A DNA stretch of 64,000 nt from Flavobacterium sp. SUN052 (GTDB taxonomy: Bacteria; Bacteroidota; Bacteroidia; Flavobacteriales; Flavobacteriaceae), in the NCBI RefSeq assembly GCF_028867935.1, contig NZ_JAPQNS010000012.1:178883-242882 (forward strand). Direction: 5' to 3'. Both the position numbers and the translations under genes were made by a program. Below the pieces are notes generated by a model, which was given only the letters and a program-made list of their open reading frames with translations, was not told the DNA's origin and searched no databases. This document shows, one piece after another, positions 37,301-45,537 of the stretch (the stretch's first letter is position 1; every line of letters starts with the position of its first letter).

Positions 37301-39225
37301 ACCTGCCATTGGTATCCCCCACCGGTTATCAGGTTTGAGAGCGCGTAATTCGGCGAGGTCAAGCCAGCTACCGTTGTCCAGGTGTTACTGTCCTGAGCTT
37401 TCCAGCGCAATTCATACGACGAAGCATCGGCACTGGTTGCCCACTTCAATTGAGCCGAGTTCGTTGTCAAACTGGTCGATGATAGGCCCGTCGGTGCCAC
37501 ACACCCATTTTCTAGAACGGTAATGGTATAGTCTTCTGTTTCACCATAGGTCGTTGTTAAACAGTTACTGAACGTATCGAAATTCTTCGTGATAACCACC
37601 CGCATACCCATTGGCCCGGCGGTTAGAGTTGTGGGCAAGGTAAGGCTCCCTGAAAACGCGCCCGTGCCAATAGCTCCAAAATAGCGCTCTGTGGTGGCAT
37701 AGAATCCATCGCGGTTCAGGTCGAACCAAACAGCAATACCTTCGGGCTGATAACTATTCAGAAATTGCCCCGACAGATTACAGACTTGTCCTGGTGTCAC
37801 CGTCAAGCTCGACAATTGAAACTCATGGTACGAATTAGGCGAACACCCTGACTGTTGACTCAGGATCTGCCCATTCAGAAACAGAGAATTCAACCCGTCG
37901 CCCTGGGAGCAACCCAGGGTCATTTTGGGCATACAACCAGACAACGTAACCACCGTTACGCTAGCCACATTGCTGATGGCCCCAATAGTCGTGTTGGAAG
38001 GGCGGACACGGTAAAAATAGCCACCGGGCGATGTTGCTTTCGTATCTGTAAAAAACGTTACATCGGGTGCTGTGCCGCCAATAGCTACAAACGGACCGCT
38101 TGCAGCTGTGGCCCGCTCCACAAAATACCCCATCTCGTTGGTGCTATTGTCCTGCCACGTCACGATCACATTTTTCGACGTGCCAATGGTAGCCTGTAGG
38201 TTGGTGGGCGCATTAACTACGGAGGGCGGAAACGTTAAGGAATAAGCCGTGTGGGTTTGTCGCAGCGCCAGCCCCGCCTGCATTCTATCGTATTGGCCCG
38301 GCGTGAAATCATGCGTACAGGGAAAATAGTACGACATGATGTTAGAGATTGAGGGCGTATAGAGCGTACCAGTCGGGTCGGTAGCCGTGCCTTTGTACAC
38401 CGGACAACCATTCACGGTAGTTAGTGATACACCGGCCCGCCCGTACGGATCAGCGGGCGTATCGCATATGAGGTCGCCAGCGGTTGTACAGTTGGCTCCT
38501 GCGCCCCGCGTAACCAGTTCGGGCGTGAAGCCGGTAGCCCCCTGAAATGTGTGGTACAAATTGAAAAGGTGGCCAAATTCGTGCGGAATAAGCCGGTTAC
38601 CCATGTCGTTTTCGGTCGATGTGGGGCTGGTAAGTAAAAAGGAACGGGTCGAAATAATCGAGTTAGCCGGGAAATAGGAGTATCCCCCCAAGCCAATGTC
38701 TGAAAAGGCATTGACGAAGTACGCGTTGAGCGCGTTGAGCGCATCACGCCCGTCTACACTTGATTCGTCATTCGCAGGAAACGCCTGAAAAAGCGCGTCA
38801 TTGTCGATATAATCGGGCGATGTTCCAGCCAGATAAAACTGAATACCGACCCCGTTGATCAGGTAATAACTATTGGTAAGGGCAATTACGTTGTTGAGCC
38901 GGGCTAGATCGAAGCCCCCCTTTCCGTTGGTTTGTCTGAAAATGTGGGGTCGGACGGGTATGTGTGTAATGTCGGCAAACACTTTACCAGAGGCCTTTTT
39001 GAGTTCAAAAGCCAGCTTAGCCATTTCGCTCAGTTCATGCCGTTGATTATCTGTCAGTTCGGGAGAGGCACAATAGATAGAATCTGTATGTTTAAAACCC
39101 TGGCCCCATGCCAACTGCACACTGCCTACACCGATGATTATCACCAAAAGGGCTACAACCAGGCGAGAAAGTTTGCTTAAAGAGACACTGGAAACCGTAG
39201 AGCATGTAAATAAATATAGATTCAT
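34327..39225 (-). CDS. Giant M43 metalloprotease with GEVED and Fn3 repeats
   Basis: A 1632-residue surface protease. After a signal peptide comes a catalytic M43-type domain with the zinc site HEFGHLFNLYH, CTTAGDLICDTPADP and NIMSYYFPC (Met-turn). It is followed by an Fn3 unit with a metal-free GYFVERA pattern, a GEVED domain (ending GETEDYTI), two Fn3 units, a second GEVED domain (GETEDYGL), further Fn3 units with an Ig-like insert, and the same C-terminal G8-like segment as its paralogue (VKTGLWTDPTVWSCNRVP). It is likely a secreted or cell-surface multidomain protease/adhesin. It lies immediately upstream of, and in the same orientation as, the 29683-34128 gene. Confidence 0.85.
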   Translation of the reverse strand: MNLYLFTCSTVSSVSLSKLSRLVVALLVIIIGVGSVQLAWGQGFKHTDSIYCASPELTDNQRHELSEMAKLAFELKKASGKVFADITHIPVRPHIFRQTNGKGGFDLARLNNVIALTNSYYLINGVGIQFYLAGTSPDYIDNDALFQAFPANDESSVDGRDALNALNAYFVNAFSDIGLGGYSYFPANSIISTRSFLLTSPTSTENDMGNRLIPHEFGHLFNLYHTFQGATGFTPELVTRGAGANCTTAGDLICDTPADPYGRAGVSLTTVNGCPVYKGTATDPTGTLYTPSISNIMSYYFPCTHDFTPGQYDRMQAGLALRQTHTAYSLTFPPSVVNAPTNLQATIGTSKNVIVTWQDNSTNEMGYFVERATAASGPFVAIGGTAPDVTFFTDTKATSPGGYFYRVRPSNTTIGAISNVASVTVVTLSGCMPKMTLGCSQGDGLNSLFLNGQILSQQSGCSPNSYHEFQLSSLTVTPGQVCNLSGQFLNSYQPEGIAVWFDLNRDGFYATTERYFGAIGTGAFSGSLTLPTTLTAGPMGMRVVITKNFDTFSNCLTTTYGETEDYTITVLENGCVAPTGLSSTSLTTNSAQLKWATSADASSYELRWKAQDSNTWTTVAGLTSPNYALSNLITGGGYQWQVRTVCATGNSAYAGQTFTTSCPAPTGLVSATVTGTSAVLNWSNLGVGRTYDLIWRAESANVWQTVNGLTVPTYVLTGLTEGTTYVWQVRSVCTATGSLTYVPGTAFSTRGTCRPVTLRGCADSDGLDSFMFNSVPMSASSGCSVEGYQQYTSPMAPVIAGQPYSFSGTLLSTVYNEGVGVWLDVNRNDAFEASERLFFTPNTLTASFSGSLIIPATVTPGPLAMRVIVAYSTVPTDACGNYQYSETEDYGLTVYPANIVQITQVANPACLNTALPLTFGTTGDFGPANVFTVELSDAAGVFSLLPTQLGSVTASAGSSLTISIPGSVPVGNGYQMRVVSSSPATNNTPSVPIRITATCSCPIPVSLAASNLTGSVAGLSWTCDATVNSYSLRWRPQGSLGWTTVTDLTSPAYFMTNLLSGTTYEWQVQANCLNGQASDWASSATFQTVSCGTATLLGLSQTVAAGQPVSLTVALTGQTPWNFTVYRNGTYLTGYNGITTSPVMFTTSVPSSSTLLFGAVSNACGTLPASGTVLVTVPCTIPSSLTEANQTTNSIEVRWATTTGNSYQIGWKENSAANWTQAPASCCSPYYVRGLELGKTYQWRIRTICSDGASSDWSAERTFTMNCPIPLGQSELVAPNQAVLRWSYMSNGGNTSLLYNLQWRAVGAATWVTVSNTCCSDYTLSNLAMGQSYEWKIQTSCPNSSTSAYSAPRSFTTQCGTPLINGSGNQTASSIRLYWTSTPGSAAQIRLRLTGTTTWAESGTTVAGATFVDINGLTNDTSYEWQVRAVCSPSGSSTYSASSYFTTACTVPHSLSAIAVGTTSAKLIWQGATDLGYEVRHRQTGATTWITASVASASASPTYTLTGLSGGTTYEWQIRAVCSGTASSAFSNSAVLTTTANANVSCLTMISVKTGLWTDPTVWSCNRVPTEADVVTILAGHMITIPTNTIAYAASLKKQGILMFISPNSVLRLGTPILDGLTPNAQVREGPR

Positions 39226-39441
39226 AGAAACAAAAGTTACGGAAAATCCAGAAATATGTTAACAACGTCATGCTGCAAATTGGATACCACTTTTGTTTCT
39301 GTTGGCGTAGTTGAAATTATTCGATAGATTGTTTCGGAAGTAAGTTCAGTAGTGGCCCAGCCTTTGTTCACTACACACATTGGTGCCCCAAATACCCTAC
39401 TTAGTTTCCGATATAAATACCCGATAAAGACCGCTTAAACA

Positions 39442-40287
39442 ATGAACAAACTACTTTTAGCCGCCTTTCTGGTTGCTGGCTCAGTGAACACCCTGCTCGC
39501 TCAAAAAGGGCCTGTGTCGCCTGTAGGCCTTCAACTATACAGTTTTCGTAATCAGTTTGAGAAGGATGTTCCAGGCACGATGGCCAAAGTTCGGGAGATG
39601 GGCTTCCGCGAAGTCGAACTGGCGGGGACGTATGGTCTATCTAATGCCGACTTTAAAAAACTACTCGACCAAAATGGTCTTAAAGCCATTAGTATGGGAG
39701 CCGGGTTTGAGCAGTTGGAAAACGATGTTCCCAAGATAATTAATGATGCTAAAGCGTTTGGCGTCAAATATGTTATGTGCGCCTGGATACCTCATCAGGG
39801 CGATACGTTTACGCTCAACGATGCTAATGTGGCCGTGGAAGCATTCAACACGGCGGGGAAGCTGCTGGCTGAGCATGGATTAACGTTCTGCTACCACATT
39901 CATGGCTACGAATTTCAGAAGATGCCCGATGGCAACACGTATTTTGACTATCTGGCCAAGAATCTCAACCCCAAATACGCCAATTTTCAACTAGATGTTT
40001 TCTGGGCTAAAATGCCGGGTGAAGATCCGGTAGCTCTGCTGCAAAAATACCCAAAACGGTTTCTGCTCTCCCACCTGAAAGACCGTAAGTCCGGTACGCC
40101 CGGCACACAAAGCGGCCATGCCGACGTGGAAACGAATGTAACCCTCGGTCAGGGCGACATTGGGATTGCTGCGTTTATGAAAGCTGCCCGGAAAGCCGGA
40201 GTACGGCATCACTTTATTGAAGATGAATCATCGCGCTCGATGGAGCAGATGCCGCCGAGTATCGCGTTTTTGCGGGAAGCGAAATAG
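39442..40287 (+). CDS. Sugar phosphate isomerase/epimerase-like TIM barrel
   Basis: A 281-residue exported member of the xylose-isomerase-like TIM-barrel family. A signal peptide (ending LLAQK) is followed by GLQLYSFRNQF, VREMGFREVELAG, YVMCAWIPHQ, FCYHIHGYEF (metal-binding His), FQLDVFWAK, LSHLKDRK and a final HHFIEDESS (metal-binding Glu and Asp). Metal ligands expected for this fold are present in these blocks, so isomerase or epimerase activity on a sugar is plausible, but the substrate is not identifiable. A large palindrome lies between it and the converging gene at 40477. Confidence 0.85.
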   Translation: MNKLLLAAFLVAGSVNTLLAQKGPVSPVGLQLYSFRNQFEKDVPGTMAKVREMGFREVELAGTYGLSNADFKKLLDQNGLKAISMGAGFEQLENDVPKIINDAKAFGVKYVMCAWIPHQGDTFTLNDANVAVEAFNTAGKLLAEHGLTFCYHIHGYEFQKMPDGNTYFDYLAKNLNPKYANFQLDVFWAKMPGEDPVALLQKYPKRFLLSHLKDRKSGTPGTQSGHADVETNVTLGQGDIGIAAFMKAARKAGVRHHFIEDESSRSMEQMPPSIAFLREAK

Positions 40288-40352
40288 CAAAGGGAATAGC
40301 TGTTCAGCTTCGATGTATAACAAGTGCGTACTTGCTTAACAAGCCTACCTTG

Positions 40353-40455
40353 ATTGCTGGCGCTTTAGGCCTTCGACTCCGCTCAGGCTGACAGGAAACG
40401 CTAAAACTCGTTGTCAGCCTGAGCGGAGTCGAAGGCCCATGCGTCAGCAATTTTT
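40353..40455. repeat. Long palindrome C (26-bp perfect arms), putative terminator
   Basis: Perfect 26-bp inverted repeat (40368-40393 with 40412-40437), extended outward by TTGCTG.CGC/GCGTCAGCAA, and followed by TTTTT. It lies between convergent genes. The core CTTCGACTCCGCTCAGG is, to my recollection, a palindrome sequence found dispersed in many bacterial genomes; a search is needed to confirm that. Unlike elements A, B, D, E and F it has no obvious internal tandem unit. Confidence 0.7.
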
Positions 40456-40476
40456 AAAAATAATCCTACACTTCTG

Positions 40477-40746
40477 TCAATGTATACTCGACCAGATTTG
40501 CGGGAAATAATAGATCCTAACGGGACCGTTATCGTCCATTTTCCAGCCTTCACTCTGGGCTACTTCAAATAATCTCTTGGCTACTTCGGCCTGGTACACA
40601 TTGTAGCCCCGCTCTCGAAGCGCAACCTTCACAATGGTGGTTGTGGTGCAGCCCTGCGCCAGAATTAATGTGGTGGCTGCCAGCCGAACCGCTTGTCGGC
40701 TTAGCTTGCCCTCGTTAGTTGGGATAGAATGCGAAGTAGGGTTCAT
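40477..40746 (-). CDS. Small hypothetical protein, HTH-like
   Basis: An 89-residue protein. The sequence has a helix-rich segment (LSRQAVRLAATTLILAQGCTTT) followed by TIVKVALRERGYNVYQAEVAKRLFEVAQSEGW, which resembles a winged-helix or antitoxin-like DNA-binding motif, and a final IYYFPQIW. The reading frame begins at an ATG and ends cleanly next to a converging gene, so it is likely real, but no family is recognised. It is separated by 58 bp from the NlpC/P60 gene on the same strand. Confidence 0.6.
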   Translation of the reverse strand: MNPTSHSIPTNEGKLSRQAVRLAATTLILAQGCTTTTIVKVALRERGYNVYQAEVAKRLFEVAQSEGWKMDDNGPVRIYYFPQIWSSIH

Positions 40747-40804
40747 TGCTCTCTATTTTTAATCAAAGAAAACACTGGCAGAACGTAACCTTTGTACGTT
40801 GTAT

Positions 40805-41920
40805 TTATTTTTTTACCCTTTTTGCTCGTAAAAATCGCTTCAATTCAAACTCGTTAAAATTAGCCGCTTTTGGGTCAAGACTGGCAACCCGAATATGGCC
40901 AGATGCATGCATAAACTCATTGTTTCCCAGCCACATACCAACGTGAACAACCCGCTCTGCTTTTTCTCCGGTAGCCGGTGTTCCAAAGAATAACAGATCG
41001 CCGGGGCGCAGCTGCGAAAAATCGTTATCAGGCGTAGGAACCAGGGTTCCCATATTCACCTGCTGCGACGCATCGCGGGCAAGGGTTTGACCATTCAGAA
41101 AATAGACCGTTTTGGTAAAGCCGCTACAATCCATTCCTTTCACCGATGTGCCACCCCACAGATACGGAATGCCCATCAGCCGACGCGCCGTACTGACCAG
41201 CGATTCTTCAGTTGTAACTACTTTGGCTTTCCATTGTTCAAACAGCTGAGCATCAGCTCTGTTAACAAACCCGATTCGGCCATCGGGGTAGCGTACGCCG
41301 TAAAATGCTGGCGACTCGCTCACAAGCGCCAATACGTCGCCCGCGACCAAATCTGAAACGGTTTGAGACTCCCGGTCGGGATTACTATAACAAAAGCCTA
41401 CGGGTTGGGTGAAAATTAGTTTACGCGCCCCTTCCCAAGCATCAAACTGGGCTTTGGTCATCCGCTCAAAACCGCCAAAATCCATCCAGGCAATATAGCC
41501 ATCGGGCGTTTGTACCTGGTACCAGCCGCGATCTTTGTCCCATACCCGAAGTGGCATCCCGAGCAATGCCTGCGTAGCGAGTTCAGCCGCATCGCGCGGA
41601 TCGGAGCGGAGATTGGCTACCGAAACCGTTACAACTCCGTATGTTTTATCCTCTAAGGTTGAGGAAGGCAATACCTGAATCTGGTCATTGTAGGGCACTT
41701 TCTGGGCATCGAGCCGGGCCAGTAAATCACGTTTTGCCTCGGGCAGGTTGGTTTTACCGACAAGCGCCCCCGTAGAATCGGCTTTAACACGGAATAAAGC
41801 AACCCGGCCATCGAGTGCATACTGTTGACGAACAGCCTCGATAACTGAAGCAGACGTTTGAGAAAAGCCCGTTCCAGCAAGCAACCAAAGCGCCAAAAAT
41901 CCTAAAAGTCGAGTAATCAT
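40805..41920 (-). CDS. NlpC/P60 family cell-wall hydrolase with SH3 domains
   Basis: A 371-residue exported peptidoglycan hydrolase. The ATG at 41920 (MITRLLGFLALWLL) gives a proper signal peptide; the frame extends 9 codons further upstream but without a signal. Two SH3-like segments (YGVVTVSVANLRSDP, and VLALVSESPAFYGVRY) occupy roughly residues 70-230. The catalytic NlpC/P60 domain follows, with the nucleophilic cysteine in GMDCSGF, the histidine in VVHVGMWL and a third residue in FMHASGH. It would cleave cell-wall peptides in the periplasm. It lies 33 bp after the serine-hydrolase gene on the same strand. Confidence 0.9.
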   Translation of the reverse strand: MITRLLGFLALWLLAGTGFSQTSASVIEAVRQQYALDGRVALFRVKADSTGALVGKTNLPEAKRDLLARLDAQKVPYNDQIQVLPSSTLEDKTYGVVTVSVANLRSDPRDAAELATQALLGMPLRVWDKDRGWYQVQTPDGYIAWMDFGGFERMTKAQFDAWEGARKLIFTQPVGFCYSNPDRESQTVSDLVAGDVLALVSESPAFYGVRYPDGRIGFVNRADAQLFEQWKAKVVTTEESLVSTARRLMGIPYLWGGTSVKGMDCSGFTKTVYFLNGQTLARDASQQVNMGTLVPTPDNDFSQLRPGDLLFFGTPATGEKAERVVHVGMWLGNNEFMHASGHIRVASLDPKAANFNEFELKRFLRAKRVKK

Positions 41921-41952
41921 GTTGCAATATAAAAAAAGGCATGACACTTCTA

Positions 41953-43194
41953 TTACCGGTCATACTTAACCTGGAATTTTCGCAGATCGGGTCGCCAGGG
42001 ACGTTTCCGCTGGGCATCATAATCGAAAATCACCCGGCCTAAATTGCCCAGAAACGGAGTGCCAATTTTATCGTAATCATAGGCATCATCATTGAAAACC
42101 CCGTCGGAGTTACACGAGATGACGGCCGATAGCATAAACTCTACACCGCGTTCAAAGTCAACGATATAGGCGTTATCAATCATATACCCATAAGCATCGC
42201 CAACCTTATTAAAAATCCGGATTGACTTAGGGACTGCCGTTTTCTGATCGCCTACTAACAAGAACTTGCAATAGCTGTCGTAGAACGTAGAGTCGTAAAA
42301 AGGGTGAGTTGTCTCGCGGGGCAACTGCGACATATATTGGTATAAAAACTGGTAATCGTCGGGATTCAGATTGAACCGACTTCGGGCTGGAACAGCTTCG
42401 GGAAACAGTACAGCCTTCAGCATAGCCTGCTGTTCTTCGAGAGCAAAAAAGTTCTTATCCGTAAAATCGAATGGTTGCCGAATGAGCGAATCGTTCCGCA
42501 TGAAACCAATGCCGCGCCGAATGAGACTATCTGAACGGAACGTTTGCTCACACACCTGAGCTGGTTGCTCATAAATAACCTTGCCATCCTGCACAAACCG
42601 CACCGGATTAGTGTGCCGGTTCTGGTCGGCGTTCATAGCCGTCGACAACCGATGAATAATTCGCAGATTTCGATACCCTTTGCGGTACAACCGCTCATTC
42701 ATATCACATTGCCCAACAAACTCATACAGCCGGTTAAACGCGTCATTGTCGCTCACCAGCAGTATCTTTTTGGCGTAGTGCGCAACTGAAGGCAAGTCAT
42801 TGGCGGCTGTTGTATCAACTCGAACGCGGGTTTGCCGGACGTAGGCCGAATCAGTCAGCATGGGTGTGTCACGGCTGATTTTCAACTCATTGAGTTTTTC
42901 CAGGGCGAGCAAAACGCCCGGCAGTTTCACCGTGCTGGCCGGATAGAAATACCGCTTTTTGTCCAGTTTATAGCTATAGGACCGGAACACAGGCCTATTC
43001 TGCGCATCGCGGTCAATCTGGGTGTAGAGAATCTGAACGTCGTACGCATCGGGGCGGCTCGTCACGGCACGAAACAGCTCCGGCGATTTCTGGAGTAAAT
43101 CGTTGATGAGGTTTTTGCGCTGGGCCAGCGTATCAACAGGCAAGTAGAGGGTGAGCATCAGGGCCAGCAATGACCCGACTAGGCGTTGATTCAT
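41953..43194 (-). CDS. Penicillin-binding-type serine hydrolase (class A beta-lactamase-like)
   Basis: A 413-residue exported serine hydrolase. After a signal peptide (MNQRLVGSLLALMLTLYLPVDTLAQ) it carries the SxxK motif as PASTVKLP, an SDN motif as VSDNDAFN, and a KxG triad element as FNKVGDAYGY. The order and spacing match class-A beta-lactamase-fold proteins; KVG instead of KTG argues against a classic beta-lactamase. It is probably a periplasmic carboxypeptidase or esterase. The ceramidase-like gene lies 16 bp upstream and the NlpC/P60 gene follows 33 bp downstream on the same strand, so a cell-envelope operon is likely. Confidence 0.82.
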   Translation of the reverse strand: MNQRLVGSLLALMLTLYLPVDTLAQRKNLINDLLQKSPELFRAVTSRPDAYDVQILYTQIDRDAQNRPVFRSYSYKLDKKRYFYPASTVKLPGVLLALEKLNELKISRDTPMLTDSAYVRQTRVRVDTTAANDLPSVAHYAKKILLVSDNDAFNRLYEFVGQCDMNERLYRKGYRNLRIIHRLSTAMNADQNRHTNPVRFVQDGKVIYEQPAQVCEQTFRSDSLIRRGIGFMRNDSLIRQPFDFTDKNFFALEEQQAMLKAVLFPEAVPARSRFNLNPDDYQFLYQYMSQLPRETTHPFYDSTFYDSYCKFLLVGDQKTAVPKSIRIFNKVGDAYGYMIDNAYIVDFERGVEFMLSAVISCNSDGVFNDDAYDYDKIGTPFLGNLGRVIFDYDAQRKRPWRPDLRKFQVKYDR

Positions 43195-43210
43195 GCTCCA
43201 ATTTACCGCA

Positions 43211-44572
43211 TTACTGCTTACTATCAGTCAGTTTACGGATCAATTTTCGGCCCAGTTCATCAAAATAGGCTCCATTTTGTGGTCCGAACCAATTCATATC
43301 GCGGGTTTCATAACGGGTTTCGTGGTAGTAGGCATCGGGCGTCACGTAGCCAATGTACCCTCCGCTAAAGCTAGTCACCATTCCGTTCAAACCTAGCCGC
43401 GAGGCTTCGCGGGTCAGGTCCATTGCCAGTTCACCCGAATAATCGGCTGGCATGCCCAGTAGCACCGTTTGACCAATGCGTAATGCCTTAATTTCGGCTG
43501 GATAATCGCCGTAAAGGCTTAAAAACAGCCAGGGGCGCAACCGCCAGCCGTCGGATACGCGCACGTGTGCGTCGCGAAGGGTCACGGGCAATGTAAACAG
43601 AGTTAGTGTCGAGTCGGTTTTGGGCTGAATGGATGATAGAGAGGCCTTAATTTTAGTAGCCAGACTGTCGGCAATAAAATGGAGTTGAGCGTCTTCGGTC
43701 GACCCAGTTTCGGTGGGACCCATACTGCCTACTGCGCCAGCCATATACATGGCAAAATCGCCCGTCTGCTTCTCCAGATCGTCAACCAGCACACCCGGCC
43801 AATCGCGGCTAAGCCAGCTCGGAATATCTGAATTGATAATGGTAGAATGGGCGGCAAAACTGGCTAGCAGAGCTACCTTTCCAGATTGTTTGCGAAACTG
43901 TAATACCCGAACGCGATCGTCTTCGGGGCCGTTGGTATGCAGCCGATTATACACCAACTCAGGGGCTGGGGTTTCTACATAACCAACTGAGACGGGTTCC
44001 ATCCGCTGCCCAGCCTGCCGAATAGCCTTGAGCACGGCATCGGTGATATGGGTCACAATTCGTTCCTCAAAATCGCCCGCGATCAGAGTACCCACCAAGC
44101 CCGGTGCCCAGCCGCCAAGCGAGTTGTGCGAGTGCGTTGCACCCATATACACCTGCTCCCAGCGAAGGCCAACTTCGGGCAAACGCTTTTTCAGTGACTC
44201 CACCACCGTTGGCGGAATAATCAGCAAATCCAGGGCAACAAGAGCCACCCGCGAACCACCATTATCGAGCACAACGGCCCGCGCAAAAATAGAGTCGTGT
44301 ACCGTTGACCAATGTTTACCCCGTCGCACACCGTAGCCGCCGGTGGGCGTAGTGAAGCCAGGCGTCATGTTAACCTTTGCCCAACCCCCGCTCAAGCCTT
44401 GTTTCGGGCGATTGGGTTGAGTTAACTGGGCCAGCCGAGCGGTGGTTTGGCGGTAAAAATCAGTTTGGCTATACGGTGTGTCATCAACCGGAATCAGATT
44501 CAGACCAATAAACAACACCAAAACAACGATAAGACTAACCAGGGCAAGGAGGAAAAGGCGAAGGATTTTCAT
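43211..44572 (-). CDS. Neutral/alkaline ceramidase-like protein
   Basis: A 453-residue protein with an N-terminal membrane anchor or signal segment (about residues 5-25) and the neutral/alkaline ceramidase N-terminal domain: WAKVNMTPG, GYGVRRGKHW, RAVVLDNGGSRVALVALDLL, and the zinc-binding block MGATHSHNSLGG. The family hydrolyses ceramide-like amides; many bacterial members have other lipid or amide substrates. It has the N-terminal catalytic domain but not the C-terminal beta domain typical of full-length ceramidases. It precedes the serine hydrolase by 16 bp on the same strand. Confidence 0.82.
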   Translation of the reverse strand: MKILRLFLLALVSLIVVLVLFIGLNLIPVDDTPYSQTDFYRQTTARLAQLTQPNRPKQGLSGGWAKVNMTPGFTTPTGGYGVRRGKHWSTVHDSIFARAVVLDNGGSRVALVALDLLIIPPTVVESLKKRLPEVGLRWEQVYMGATHSHNSLGGWAPGLVGTLIAGDFEERIVTHITDAVLKAIRQAGQRMEPVSVGYVETPAPELVYNRLHTNGPEDDRVRVLQFRKQSGKVALLASFAAHSTIINSDIPSWLSRDWPGVLVDDLEKQTGDFAMYMAGAVGSMGPTETGSTEDAQLHFIADSLATKIKASLSSIQPKTDSTLTLFTLPVTLRDAHVRVSDGWRLRPWLFLSLYGDYPAEIKALRIGQTVLLGMPADYSGELAMDLTREASRLGLNGMVTSFSGGYIGYVTPDAYYHETRYETRDMNWFGPQNGAYFDELGRKLIRKLTDSKQ

Positions 44573-44598
44573 ACGACAAAGATAACTTTGTCAGGCGA

Positions 44599-45450
44599 CT
44601 AAAAACTCAGCCCGAGGCCAAACGCGAAGTGCTGACTGATAGACCACATATTGCTGGAAATGGCATTGTTAGTCAAACTCCGCTGATATTGCATGGTCAT
44701 AATAAGGTCGTTGGTAGGCCCCATTCGATGCATATACCCTACGGCCAGCAACATGCTCAGACCTGCCGAGGTAAATTGATCAATACCACCATCACGCTGA
44801 TAAATGTAGTTGTTCCGATAATCAATGGCGTTCTCAACCAATTTAAAATCCAGTACACCCCCATACTGAATAAACGACCGCCCGGTTCGGAACAGCGTGT
44901 TGCTAATCAGTTTCATGGTGAGCGGTACCTGGAGGTATTGTACATTGAAAGCTGACGTTCTGATTAATCCACTCTGACTCGAAAACCGGTCAGGGGGCGA
45001 ATTGTAGCCCATTCGTTTGGTTGTGTACCAAAGGCCTGTACCAAACGCGTACCGGTCCCGAAAAAAATACAGGTCCACATTTGGTCCGACGGTTGTCCGC
45101 AAGCCGCTCCCAAGATTAGTAGTGAAGGCCGCTGAGCCACTTCCAGACGCACTATTCCACGACATAGAAGCCAGCCACTGAAAACTCATTTCAGGGGGAT
45201 GAAATCGCCGAACCTCCACCACTGGCTTTTCAGGTTCAGGCTCTTTGGGAGGGTCAGGAGGATATACGTTTACCTATACAGTAGGTTTTGGCGGATGAGG
45301 TTTGGGTTTTGGCGGAACGGCGTGGGGAGGATGGGGTGGCTTATTGTCTTTGGGTTTTGGCGGATGCTTTTGCTGCGCCCAACTACTGATACTGAATATA
45401 CTCAGTAACAGAAGTGTTCGAAAAGCAGTTGGTAAGTAAGAGAGTATCAT
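44599..45450 (-). pseudogene. PorT-like outer-membrane beta-barrel gene, interrupted by TAG
   Basis: The continuous 207-codon frame (44599-45222, from a GTG) lacks a signal peptide. The same frame continues upstream to an ATG at 45450 that encodes a good signal peptide (RTLLLLSIFSISSWAQ) and a proline/lysine-rich linker (PPKPKPHPPKP), but codon 59 is TAG (45274-45276). Both halves are clearly one protein: exported signal, linker, then a beta-barrel with GLRTTVGPNVDLYFF, ATGLWYTTKRMGY-like strands and a C-terminal AFGLGLSF. The gene is either a nonsense pseudogene or the site of a base-calling error. Confidence 0.75.
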
Positions 45451-45537
45451 GTTGGGTTAAGGCTGTAATGCAGACAAAAATCAATTGTTATTACTCCTTT
45501 CGCAAATTATATGCCTGATTTTTTGTTGATTACGTTT

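Noticed and set aside
44577..44590. Two opposing TAnnTTTG matches in ACAAAGATAACTTTGT
   Set aside because: The minus-strand one would start transcription at or inside the ceramidase-like gene's first codon, and no plus-strand gene follows, so they may be coincidental palindromic matches.
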